From the NCBI GenBank assembly GCA_009733575.1, contig ML769528.1:62001-126000 (forward strand): a stretch of 64,000 nt of DNA, given 5' to 3'. Source of the DNA: Gymnopus androsaceus JB14 (taxonomy: Eukaryota > Basidiomycota > Agaricomycetes > Agaricales > Omphalotaceae). Position numbers and translations under genes: made by a program. Below, in pieces: positions 12,553 to 23,900 of the stretch. The notes under the pieces are model-generated. The model ran no database searches. It was not told where the DNA came from and saw nothing but the letters and a program-made list of their open reading frames with translations. Each line of letters opens with the position of its first letter. Positions within the stretch are counted from its first letter, which is position 1.

Positions 12553-13590
12553 ATGTCTACGCAGACCACAACGGAGACTGAGACTCAGTCAAACAGTCAA
12601 CCCCATGCACAATCAGTGCCAAATTCCCCTATACATCATGTATACACACCACAAGGTCATTGGCGTATGAATTCCAATGAACCCTCTAGTCCAGCAGGGT
12701 TTAATACCCCTGGACAACCCTTAGGATCAATGCCTAATCGAGATCCACCACCACACATAAATCAACAATGATCGGTCAGTGGTCCAACTAATGTACCAAG
12801 GCCTGTACGATCACCTCACGGATGGGCAATCCAACCAATTCGAAATCCACCTAATTCACCCAGTATACCCACATACAATCCTGAACGTATGTTGGCTGCA
12901 GAGCTGCACAATGCAATTATTGCTGGGGAAAACCAAGCGGGTAACCCGTTTGACCCTCTACCTGCATACCACAGGGAATCTGATTCTCAACCACTTCAAT
13001 CTAGTATGATCAGAGATATACCAGATATCCCTACTCGACAATCACCCCCTGCATATAATTCATCCCCACGTGCAAACTCAGTACCAATATCCTTACCCGA
13101 ATCTGTTTCTGATATTCAGGACCAATCTATTAATAGACAACAGACTCTGTCTGGACCAGGATACTTGGGTCCAGCAAATGCAGAGTCTACACCTTGGTTT
13201 GGTCGTGTCCGGAATCGAAGACCAGATACTGAGGATCCCAGGGGTTATGAAACAGAAACAGATGTTGATGAGTCTATACTCCTAAGGTCCATGGGGGTTA
13301 TGGATCCTGCAATGGAAAGAAGACGTCGTCGAATAACCCAGGAAGAAGAAAATCAAAGGGTAGTATTGGAACTTGCAGAAAAATGCCGTGAGTTAGCATT
13401 AAACCTAGGATTGGAGGATAATGACGATGAACCAATGGAATATTGGATTCATATAATTCGACAATTGGATGGTATGACTGGCCGACAAGTACCTGCTGCA
13501 GTGCTGCGAGCAGTGTCTCAACCCTCAATCCAACAACAGTTCTTCTCTATTATTAGACAAGTCGAAAGTGGAACAATCCAACACTTGGTA
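12553..13590 (+). pseudogene. Gag-like region of gypsy element 1
   Basis: One frame runs from ATG 12553 through a single in-frame TGA (12769-12771) to about 13590. The N-terminal part is Gln/Ser/Pro-rich; the later part has a helical segment (EEENQRVVLELAEKCREL). There is no CCHC zinc knuckle, so the C-terminal part of Gag is missing, together with everything up to integrase. A CGA codon in place of the TGA would restore the frame. Calling it Gag rests on position. Confidence 0.6.
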
Positions 13591-13595
13591 CCACC

Positions 13596-14956
13596 CCGAT
13601 ATACGTCTCGAAATTTTGCAAACACATCACGATCACAAACTTTGAGGCCACCCTGGTGTTCACAAAACAATCCAACTCATATCACGTACTTACTTTTGGC
13701 CTGGAATCCATCGCGATGTTGAACGGTACATACGTTCATGTCACGAATGTCGATGCACAAAATCTGTCCGAAAGAAAGCCATGGGATATTTAAAACCACT
13801 TCCAATTGGAGAACGACCATGGAGCTCACTATCCATGGATCATATTGTGGCACTACCAGAATCAAATGGTTCTGATGCCATCCTGGTAGTTGTGTGCAGA
13901 CTAACAAAACAAGCCATTTTCATTGCTTGCAATACCACCGATACATCTGCCACACTCGCCAAACACTTTATCCGACATGTGTTCTCTAAACATGGAATTC
14001 CCGCAGATATCATTTCGGATCGAGGTTCAACTTTTGTCTCGGTATTTTGGCAATCCCTCTGCAAGAACTTGGGTATCAAGTCAAACCTTTCAACCGCATA
14101 CCACCCAGAAACTGATGGACAAACCGAACGTACTAATCAAACCCTTGAACAGTACTTACGATTGTTCGTGAATTACGATCAGAATGATTGGGAGGAGATG
14201 CTTCCCTTAGCCGAGTTTGTTTATAACAACTCCCCAAATAGAGCTACAGGGGTGTCCCCATTCTTTGCCAACAAAGGATATAATCCTCGACTATCAATTT
14301 CATTAGACAAGGTCCCAAATCATGCAGCACATTTAGTTGCTGAAGACTTGAATAAACTGCATGAGCACCTGAAGGACCAAATCAGGAAGGCCAACTTGGA
14401 ATCAGAACGACATGCTAATAAACGACGGGAGAAAACACCAAACTGGGTTCCAGGGCAGAAGGTCTGGTTAAGCACAGAAAACATTCGTACTAAACGACAA
14501 ATGCGAAAACTTGACTGGAAGCGATTGGGCCCATTCGAGATTTCCGAGAAAATCTCCTCCCATGCATATCGTTTAAAGTTGCCCCAATACCTAAAGGGCA
14601 TTCACAACGTTTTTCATGTCTCATTGCTACAACTCGATGTTCCTGATGAGTTCCCCAACCGCAAACCCTCACCGCCTCCACCTGTTGAAATCGAGGGTGA
14701 CAACATTTACGTTGTTGAACAGATACTCAATTCCCGAAGGAGGGGAAAAGGCATCCAATTCCTCGTCCGATGGCAGGGATATGGCCCAGAGGACAATACT
14801 TGGGAAACTCTATCAAATTTACCTGGTGCCCTACAACTAGTTCAAGAATTTCAACTTAATCACCCAAATAAACCGCATGCAACCAAAGCAGCAATGGATT
14901 GTTTAGAACAATACTCACAAGAGGGGATCTGGAAGACAGATCACATTAAAGAGTAA
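13596..14956 (+). pseudogene. Integrase with C-terminal chromodomain
   Basis: The frame opens in the HHCC zinc domain (HHDHKL, then GHPGVHKT, and later CHEC), with one TGA at 13643-13645 where CGA would fit. The catalytic core shows SMDHIV (first Asp), ISDRGSTF (second Asp) and TNQTLEQYLR (Glu). The GPF/Y-type region is followed by a chromodomain (YVVEQILNSRR, FLVRWQGYG, TWETLSNL). Chromodomains direct chromovirus integration toward marked chromatin. From ATG 13781 the frame is open to its stop (391 codons). A deletion has joined the Gag region directly to this domain. Confidence 0.85.
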
Positions 14957-15140
14957 TCTCAACGAACCATTTTCATCTCAATAAGTTGAACAAAAAAGAT
15001 TATTTTAATTAAAAGAAATAAGTAATCTACAACATGCGGCGAAACAGTGATAAAAAAGAAATTAGTACTGCAAACCATTACATTGTAAAGATAGAGTAAC
15101 GAAGGAAGAGGAGGAAGAGAAACGGAACAAAACAGTAACA

Positions 15141-16153
15141 CTAGGTAGAGTCACTACCATCGTAACCCTCGGAGTCGTTGAGCTTGCTGGAACGATGGCG
15201 GCTTCTGTGACGACGTTGGGCACGAGGACATCGGGAACGTCGGTTCCTGTTACGACGAACAAGATGGGGACAGCGACGACCAGGGACGTGATGTTCGTGA
15301 CACCTTTGACAGTAGCGCTCTTCGAAATTGGAAGAGCTACCCGGAACATTCTGGGTCCAGCTGCTACTGTTCGGGTTCCTGGTGTATCTGCCAAGCAGGG
15401 TCAGTACGGGGTTCAAAAAAGAAAAGGGTTTGCGACGTACAGCCAAGGGAGAGGTGCAAGAAGCGAGTCGAGAGTAGGTACAGGAGGATCGTTGGCATAC
15501 CGACGAACCAACGTCTCGTCAGCGTCGCGAGGTCCGCGTATGGCATCGCTGGCAGAGAAAACGCGAAAGGCGTCAGTCTGACCCGCGATAACCAGCCCTT
15601 CCATATCGTTCATCAACAATACAATATCGTCGTGACCCTGGGCCAACGCCGTTTGTCGGTTTCGAAGGAGTGTTGCCTCCATAGCACGAAAAAGTTCGCA
15701 AAGGAGACGGGTAAGATGGCCGTTGACGGCAGAGGCGAGAAGACGAACGACGTTGTTGGAGAGGGAGTGGAGGTCGTCGAGCTGTTGCTCGATAATGAAT
15801 CCCGACATCGTGTTATCTACTGGAATGGGTTAGAAGAATCCAAACAACAAAGGTCATCACTCACCACATTCCGCAACACCCAAACTCCGTTGTAATTGAC
15901 GTATAACGTTCACCAGTCGTCGAATACACTGGCATCGCTCGCATTCTGTACCAGGGGCACAGGCAGAACAGACTGTAAAAAAGGACGGATCGCTAGAAAT
16001 AAGGATAACGTTAGAACGACTCGAGAAAACAAGAAACGAGACGAACGGATAAGGGTCAGATCTGGAGGAAGGATTCTCGTGAGAGTAGTACGAAGGAGGG
16101 GAATTTGCTGCCAAGGAGGGCATGGAATCAGAAGAAGGAATGCGGGAGGGCAT
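15141..16153 (-). CDS. Antisense spliced gene inside gypsy element 1
   Basis: Between integrase and the 3' LTR, opposite to the element, exon 1 runs 16153-15865 and ends in a Cys cluster (CSACAPGTECERCQC) plus a short helix. A 45-nt intron (15820-15864) has GTGAGT, TTCTAAC and CAG. Splicing keeps the frame into exon 2 (15819 to about 15414), a helical region (DDLHSLSNNVVRLLASAV). At a T6 run near 15411-15420 the frame shifts. The next frame, to 15141, ends in an Arg-rich tail with a possible zinc knuckle (CQRCHEHHVPGRRC). The T-run may mark a mutation, a missed intron or frameshifting. I recognise no family; the product may bind nucleic acid. Confidence 0.55.
15820..15864 (-). other. Intron in the antisense gene
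   Basis: It has a GTGAGT donor, a CTAAC branch point 11 nt before the acceptor and a CAG acceptor. Unspliced, exon 1 ends at a TGA two codons later; spliced, the frame continues for more than 130 codons. Confidence 0.65.
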
Positions 16154-16403
16154 TTTGTGAGGAATACCTGGACAATAACCCTCCCTATATACCTTTAGGA
16201 TTGACGGTGTTGAACGCCATAAATCCCCTGATTCGACTACGGGACCGACGACGAAGAATGTTTGAAAATTATTAAAATTTTCAAAACATCCGAACGTTCA
16301 TCGCTCGACGCCAGCTTCCCGCTATCCCAAAAAAGGCCATAACGGAGGGACCGAGTTCTTGCTGAACGAACGAGCGACGAGGGAAGGACGGAAGGTCGAA
16401 CCT

Positions 16404-16417
16404 GAAGGAGGGGGTAA
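16404..16417 (+). promoter_or_regulatory. Polypurine tract of gypsy element 1
   Basis: GAAGGAGGGGGTAA directly precedes the 3' LTR. The same GAGGGGGTAA string precedes the 3' LTR of gypsy element 2. Confidence 0.75.
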
Positions 16418-17771
16418 TGTTAGGAAGCGTCGCGCTTCCTAACGAGTCCAAACAAGGCCAGGACGCGTGCACGGGGTACGCCCCGGATAACCGACAGCAA
16501 ATAGCCTGCCGGTTAACGGCACCGCCCAAATTATGACTCTTTCTCTCATACCTCCACGATCCCCCTTCCCATCCTCCAAATTCCGACGTTCTCGGTCGTT
16601 CAACCCCAACCGCTAGCCCAAAATGTCCTAACGACGTTACTACGCGGAATTCCCCAGCATTTCCTCCGAAAATTCCCTCGACAATATTCTTCATTTATTC
16701 CTCTTTTCGAATCTCGGTCAACTACGATCCTCGGACGAATAACTCCTCCCACAACATCTAGCAGAGACGCCTCTTATTTGAAGGACTTCAACGGCGACGT
16801 TACCCTCCTTTGGGATAAATACAACCGTTGTCAAGCCACAGCCACGACTATGGGCTGACTGCTTAATGTCTCGTTTCGTCATTCACTCCTATACGCGAAC
16901 AGATACACCGAGAACGAGTTCCTTTCCACGACGACTCGAGTCGTCGTCATCATCGTCGTCGCTACCCTACTAATCGTTATTCCTTCGAACTATCGCTCTC
17001 GAATACCCCGGTCACTTCATTAAACCCCTCTATCACGACTGCCCACTATCGCCCATCGTTTATTCTACGGACATCTCACTTTACAATTTACTGTCGACTC
17101 TCGCGTATGTTTATTTTCATATATTACGGTTATCGCGACGTATCGATCCTCACGACACGTCGCACTATTCCCTTTTTGAGAGACAGTCCGTGCAAATACT
17201 GCGCGGACTGCGGCCCAGTCGTAAGCACAGGTCGCGCAGCTCGTTCCACTGCGCAACTACGCCTACGCAGGTCGACAAGATTGTTTAGGATATATTATTT
17301 ACTATCCGATACACTATATAAGCTGGGGACCTTGCCTGTAAGGTCCCCAGATCAGTTATTTTGTCAATCAATCAATCGGTTTTTCTTCTCTCTTACGCTC
17401 TCTCTCTCTCTCCTCTCTCTTATCTCTACCAATCCCCTTAACCCTTAACGTTAAATCATTGAACTTCGTTTGCATTCAATCTAAGCTTTAATATAAGCTT
17501 TAACCTTTCAACCTGCCTACTACAAACTATAGTTGAGCCCACCTGCTCCTATTAAACACCCATAATAATTATCATTATTATAAAAACTCACCATACTCTC
17601 TCATCTCTTAAAGCATCTTAAACACACCTTTGTGGTCTACTTGCACATATCTGCCCAGCGGTTTTCCGTTAGCGCTCGTTCCGAGTCCAATCAAACTCCC
17701 TCCAAACTGTTAAAACGGTCCAACAATCCTGTTTCTCAATTTTCGAGAAGCAAACGCGACACATCCTAACA
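16418..17771 (+). repeat. 3' LTR of gypsy element 1 (1354 bp)
   Basis: It is collinear with the 5' LTR. Seven of the eight substitutions are explained by transitions at a CpG; one site reads CA in one LTR and TG in the other, as if both decayed from CG. One C/G transversion and three small indels complete the differences. Confidence 0.92.
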
Positions 17772-17776
17772 AATCC
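17772..17776. repeat. Target-site duplication AATCC, right
   Basis: Exact match to 11169-11173. Confidence 0.9.
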
Positions 17777-18515
17777 AAGGAATAGTTCTCTGGGTCAACA
17801 ATATCTTCTGGGAAGGTTTGGGTTTCAGCAGGAGGAGTGGGTGAATTTGAATTCTCAGTGAGTTCTTTACAGAGTTTTGGGTAGGTCTCTTTTAACAAGT
17901 GAAGTTTCTCTTGAGTAGAAGCACTAGTCAATGTTTTGTAGGAAAGGTCTAGGTCATTAGCATGATAGTTTTCAAATGTCTAGTGGATGCAACCTTAGTG
18001 AGCTCATGCTTTTTGCATGTATAAAGTCATTAAACTGTCCTTGGGGACCAGGTCTGGCTTGTTAATTGCAATGTGTGCATTATAAAGCCACTGCACACTG
18101 CCATTTTGAAGAGTTGAGAGCTTGAGATGTGGTCATTTATAGTAAGTGCACCTTTTTTTGCCTTGATTTGAGAAAGAAAGTTGCTGACCACATCTTCATG
18201 ATAGGACCATTTTGTAGAGAGTTTGAACAGTCACTGCATACCTACATCACATGGCTGAGCAACACCTGTGCAGCCTCTGGGGATGTAGTTGAGCAGAATA
18301 TTGGGGTGATTTTCTTGCATCCAAGTGCGAAAGTATTTGGAACGCTGTACTGCCCACATATCAATTGACCAGAGAGTTCTTAGGTTTGTGGGTAAACCAA
18401 GCTTTTTCTTATGTTCCTCAATATATGGAACAAGGATATCATTCATGTAATGATGCATTGTTTCATGATTCAACCAGTAGGTGTCTTTAATGGAGAACAC
18501 AAACTTGATACCCAC
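17772..18515 (-). pseudogene. DDE_1 (pogo-like) transposase, central piece
   Basis: The minus-strand frame 18515-18231 reads FVFSIKDTYWLN, ILVPYIEEHKKKLGLP, LWSIDMWAVQRS and LLNYIPRGCTGVAQPCDVG. These are the ordered motifs of the DDE_1 domain around the second catalytic Asp and the following conserved P-G-C-T-G/Q-P-D-V block. Frame-shifted downstream sequence (HIAINKPDLV, then ASTQEKLHLLKETYP) continues the typical C-terminal half to the LTR insertion point. The N-terminal half is missing: at 18516 the sequence turns into a pyrimidine-rich repeat. It is a dead, truncated transposase. Confidence 0.8.
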
Positions 18516-18759
18516 TCCTCTCTTACTCTCCCTTACTCCCCCCTACTCTCCCCTACCAACTCCTGTCTTACTCTCCCCTACCCTCCCTCTCCTCTCCTAC
18601 CCTCCCTCCCCTCTCCTACTCTCCCCTACCTTACTTTCTCCTACTCCCGCTATTCTACTCTACCCTATCCTACCCTGCCTACCCTCCCCCATCTCCCCTA
18701 ACCTACTCTTCCCTACCCTATCCTACCCTGCATACCCTCCCCTACCTTCCCCTACCCTC
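18516..18759. repeat. CTACCCT/CTCCCCT low-complexity tract
   Basis: About 240 bp on the plus strand are almost pure C, T and A, with irregular CCCTACC and CTCCCCTA units. Related sequence resumes after the next retroelement (25377-25440), so gypsy element 2 inserted into this tract. Confidence 0.75.
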
Positions 18760-19217
18760 TGTTACGAACGTTCTTATCTTATCAGACACATAGTATTATC
18801 CTTTATCATTTTTCCTTTATTTACTCTTGTATATCTAACATAAGCGCACGCTTGTTTAGACGCACGGCTATACTAATTAGATTCTGTCAATCAGAGTATG
18901 ATCGTTTCCGATCATAACACATGCTAGCATGTCCATACTTGTACAATCGACTTATCATTACTTATTGTCGTTTACCTGTTGTCTTTTATTGTTTCATGCA
19001 TTGTTACCACACGGACAGGGTACAGGGTATAGGGCTTAGGGTTTGTACTTTAGTATATAAGTAGTTGTAACTGTAGCTTAGTCCTTAGCTTCAATCTTGT
19101 CAATATCTCCTAGTTCTCAATATCATCTTCTTCTCTTTTCCTCATCGTTCTTGTCTTTGCTTAAGTCAGAAGTCGTGACGCCTGGTACCTCGTGTTGTGG
19201 GGAACTAGTCGCTGACA
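18760..19217 (+). repeat. 5' LTR of gypsy element 2 (458 bp)
   Basis: TG...CA ends. A TATATAAG box at 19053-19060 is followed by a CT-rich stretch. No obvious tRNA primer-binding site (TGG...) follows the LTR. Confidence 0.9.
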
Positions 19218-19843
19218 GAAGATTGAAGCTACTCTCTTCCACTTGTCACAGATTGTTGCTCGTTGTTGATACTGGTCAACAGTACTCTTCGACATCGTTG
19301 TGAATTCTTGCTACTCGAGATTTCACGTTTTGTATTCCACGCTACGCAATCATAATTCTCTCATCCCGCACACTACGCTCACCGTTCTATCAATCTTTTG
19401 CCTTACAGATCTTTGCACCCAATTAGACTTATAGACACCTATAGTACAACACGAGTAACGTTGAGTCCGACTCGTAGTACTGGTAGTCGAAAGCTTTTGA
19501 CTGATAACCAATCTTCGGAGAGGGGTCATAGCGCACGGAACGTTGCTCCATTCCTAGTCGGAGAGCCGTGTTAAGTCAGCAAGACAAGTGCAAAGACTGT
19601 TTGTGAACACTCTTCACACGACCTTTACGCATTTGCGTTATATTCATCTTATCACATTCCTATTCCTTCACCTTTCTAATTTCTTTTATTTCCTCTTCAT
19701 CATTTTATTCCGAGAGTTGTTGATCACATTCACCTCTCACTATTCTGGATCGTACGACTTATCGAGCTTGTAATTCCAAACCTCCCACTCCATCCGATCA
19801 AACCACTACACCTACTACCCTTACACCACCAACACTAACCACC
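19218..19843 (+). other. Leader of gypsy element 2
   Basis: Untranslated sequence between the LTR and the gag ATG. The short frames within it are not supported as genes. Confidence 0.6.
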
Positions 19844-20977
19844 ATGTCTCAACAAGGACAATCCCGCTCTTCATCTCCCCTCCAAAATGACCCCTAAAGA
19901 CATCCCGAACTCCGAGACTCATACATACCATCCATTCCCCAACCCGATCCTAACGTGTCACAACACGCTCCACCATCTCAATTTGATGAGATGATAAGCT
20001 TCCTCCGTGATAGAGGATTTGAGATCATTGCACCAGGAGAAGAACCCAGAGAACTTCGAACCGATCCACCCACCCCTTCAGTTTCCATTACTGGAAAATC
20101 TCTCTTGAAGGAACCGCCGATGTTTAAAGGCGAGAAAGAGAGTTACCAGGAGTGGAAGAGAAAACTCAGCATGTGGCTGAGTGACAAAAAGAACAAGGTC
20201 CGAACCGATACAGAACGGATCAACATTGCTCTCTCCTATATGGAAGGAGAGAAAGTATGAGACTGGGTAGAGAATTACTACCAATGGGAGTATAATTACG
20301 CCAGACTACGCTGGAACTCGACGTGGGTCGAGTTTATTGCTGTACTCGATGAAAGATATCTGGATACGGCAAGACATGCCGATGCCAGAGAAAAGTTTGA
20401 GAGAGCTCGTCAAGGAAAAGACGAGACAGTTTCAACGTTCTTTGAATGTTTCGAAGTACTGGTCAATACGGCACAGTACAACAAGGATGCACCACATGTT
20501 CTACAGAAAATAGAACGCGCGGTGAGCAAACCAATTATCGATAGTATCTATAGCGTCGGTAATCTTCCAACTACCTTCCAAGGTTGGAAGGTAAGAACTG
20601 TCGAACTCGACAACCTTTGGTGCCGAAGAAACGAAGCAACCAGAAATTGGGGCTTTGGAAACACAAACTCGTGGCACTCCACCCCGAAAACCACTCCTCA
20701 AACACAGGTGCAGGCACCTAAAGCAACTCCACAGACACCACAACCTCATTGACAAGATGGCACTGGTGTCACCTATGGAGGAAGTGGCCAACCAATGGAG
20801 CTAGATCGAGGCCGGGCACGAGGTCCATTCAAGTGTTCCGGGTGTGGACAACCCGGACATATGAAGAAGGACTGCCCGAATAAGAGAGAAACGATACGCC
20901 AGGCGTTTACAACGTTGAACGAGGAAGATCAGGCAGAACTCGGGAAGCTCTGGGGTTTTGTGAAATCTCAACAGTGA
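19844..20977 (+). pseudogene. Gag of gypsy element 2
   Basis: A single frame runs from ATG 19844 to TGA 20975-20977 with three internal stops: TAA 19895, TGA 20258 and TGA 20750. The capsid-like part contains EPPMFKGEKESYQEWKRKL, and later LDERYLD and KFERARQGKDETVSTFFE, typical of Ty3/gypsy Gag. A CCHC zinc knuckle, CSGCGQPGHMKKDC, lies at about 20833-20875. Gag forms the virus-like particle and binds the genomic RNA. Both TGA stops become Arg if read as CGA. Confidence 0.85.
20953..20959 (+). promoter_or_regulatory. Candidate -1 frameshift heptamer GGGTTTT
   Basis: In the gag frame this reads TGG GGT TTT, so it has the X XXY YYZ form. A -1 slip here enters the pol frame, which is open from 20884. 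It lies 15 nt before the gag stop. Confidence 0.45.
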
Positions 20978-23900
20978 ACACAGGTCCTGTTGAGTCTCAG
21001 TCAGTTCCGGACATGGACAGCTCTATATATGTAGATAGTGGTATTTCGTACACGATAAATACACCTGAATCTACTCCCATTTTGCCATCTCCAAAAAAGA
21101 CTGAAAACCCTGTAAAGTTCACTCTGAATTCTTCAGAATGGTTGGTTAATTGTATACGGACATCAAATGACTCTCGAGCGATCGGAGAATTACGGACTTG
21201 GGTCCCTAATAACCAACGACGAGAAATATTGGATCAAACGGTAACGGAAATAAGGAAATTGTCAGTACCAGATGCAATTGAAGCAGTCAATAACTTCAAA
21301 CGTAAACATTTCATAAGAGGTACAAAGGGCAAGGACCTTAAACTATTGGTTATAATCGAAGACATCACAAAAGGCAATCAAATAGAAGCGGATGCTCTTT
21401 TAGATTGCGGAGCAACCGGATCATGTATCAATAAAAAATTTGTAGAAAAACATAATATTCCGATCCGAAAACTCCCAATCAAAATTGCCGTATACAATGC
21501 TGATGGTACTTTAAACGCCGGCGGATCAATCGAAGCAATGGCAGAAGTTCGTTTAGTTATCGGAGACCATGTGGAAAGAATAGAATTTGGAGTTACCAAC
21601 CTGGGAAACACTGATATCTTCATTGGTCTCGATTGGCTTAGAGAACATAATCCTAGTATAGATTGGACAAACTCTACCATTACATTCGACCATTGTCCTA
21701 CTTGTTGCGGGTATATACCTTGGTGGCTAAATCCAGAAGAAGGAGCCTCCCTCAATTGTTTAGAAAAAGAGGAGAGACTCTTTATATTTGATTGGGAAGG
21801 TTATGTCAAAGATCACGGACATATACGTGCCATGTCAGAACCCTCTACAGCAGATCAATACGTTAAAGAACACCCTACCGTATTCAACAAACAAGGATTT
21901 GACGAACTTCCTAAACAACGACCATGGGATCATGCCATTGAACTTACACCTGGTTCTAACCCTGTCGACTGCAAAGTCTACCCTCTGAATCTAGACGAAC
22001 AAAAAGCATTGGATGAGTTTCTAGAAGAAAACTTACAATCAGGACGCATTCGTCCATCAAATTCTCCAATGGCTTCACCATTCTTCTTTGTCAAGAAAAA
22101 GGATGGCGCTCTACGACCGGTTCAAGATTATAGGAAACTCAACGACATGACGATTAAAAACCGTTATCCACTTCCTCTAATCCAAGAACTAATTGATAAG
22201 CTTAAAGACACCAAGGTTTTTACAAAGATGGACATTCGATGGGGATACAACAATATTCGGATCAAGGATGGTGATGAATGGAAAGCCGCATTTAGAACTA
22301 ATCGAGGACTGTTCGAACCAACGGTCATGTTCTTTGGTCTCACAAACTCTCCCGCAACATTCCAAGCATTCATGAATCACATCCTGAAACGTCTCATTGA
22401 TGAAGGACACGTAATTGTATATATGGACGATATTCTTGTATTCACGAACACCATTGAAGAACATCGTCGCATTGTACATGAAGTCCTTAAAATCCTTGAA
22501 GAGAACGGTCTGTATCTAAAACCGGAAAAATGTACATTCGAATCACCTCATGTTGACTATCTTGGAATTATTGTCGGAAATGGACAAGTGAAAATGGACC
22601 CAAAGAAAGTCGAAGCAGTCAAAGACTGGCCAATCCCAAAGAAGAAACGAGACATACAATCCTTTTTAGGATTTTGTAACTTCTTTAGACGCTTCATTCG
22701 AGGGTTCAGTCACGTTGCCAGACCGCTTAGCAAACTCACCGGAAACGCAGAATGGTCATGGGGTCCTGAAGAGTTTCAAGCGTTCGAAACTCTAAAAACA
22801 AGAATCGCCGAAGACGTTACACTAGTAATTGCTTTAGACAATGGGAAATTCCGAGTAGAAGCCGATTCATCCGACTTTGCCAATGGCGCTGTACTATCCC
22901 AACAGGTTGATGGAAAATGGAGACCAATAGCCTTTAGATCCCGCTCCCTTAATGACGTTGAACGTAACTACGAGATCTACGATAAAGAAATGATGGCAAT
23001 CATGGATTCATTATCGGAATGGCGCCAATATCTTATGGGCGCTCGAGAACCATTTGAAATATGGACTGATCACCAAAATCTCCAGTACTTCCGTAAACCC
23101 CAGAAACTCAATCGACGACAAGCACGTTGGGTTACGGAACTATCCGAGTACGAATTTGTCCTTCATCACAAGCCGGGAACTTCTATGGGAAAAGCAGACG
23201 CTTTGTCAAGGATGACAAACCTTGAGACGGGGGTGAATGACAACAAAGACATTGTTGTTCTTAAACCAGAATTTTTCATCAATATAATCCGAGAAACTGA
23301 GAGTCCAGAAGACGCCATAATTGAAAAAATCAAAAAATATGTCAATAACATGGACAAAGCAGTCGTAGAAGCTCTAAACGGAAAAGACAAGTACTGGGTT
23401 AATGAACACGATGGAATTATTACGTGGAAAAATCGCATCTATGTCCCAAAGAACCGAGAATTACGAGGAGAAATCATACAAAAACACCACGACTCAATCC
23501 TCGGAGGACATCCGGGTCAATACAAAACGTGGGAATTAGTCACTCGTGATTACTGGTGGCCAGGAATGGGAAACGACATCCGAATGTACATAAAAGGATG
23601 TGAGAAGTGCCAAGCCACAAAAATTCATTGAAGTAAACCTGTCGGACATCTCAACCCTCATAATGTACCGTCTGGACCCTGGGAATTCGTAGGAGTAGAC
23701 CTGATTGGGAAACTACCAGAAGCAGGAGGATTCGACGCCATTGTCGTATTCGCTGATCACTATACAAAGCGAATTAGACTTTTTCCCACTCATATGTCAT
23801 TAACGTCAGAAGGCATGGCACGAATGTATAGAAAAAAAATCTTCCCTATTCATGGACTTTTCCAAAAGATTGTACATGATCGAGGTCCACAATTCCATTC

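Larger units (their letters stand above)
11174..17771 (+). mobile_element. Ty3/gypsy chromovirus, internally deleted, 6.6 kb
   Basis: Two direct LTRs (11174-12523 and 16418-17771), both TG...CA, are flanked by a perfect AATCC duplication. The interior holds a Gag-like frame, then an integrase with chromodomain, but no protease, RT or RNase H. The region 14957-16417 carries an antisense gene. The LTRs differ by about eight substitutions and three short indels counted by eye, which points to a fairly recent insertion. Mobility would require proteins supplied by a related intact element. Confidence 0.92.

Noticed and set aside
18411..18843. Leu/Pro-rich plus-strand frames
   Set aside because: They translate the pyrimidine-rich low-complexity tract and the start of the LTR.
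19218..19260. tRNA primer-binding site after the LTR of gypsy element 2
   Set aside because: The sequence after the LTR lacks the TGG start and no convincing tRNA complement was seen.
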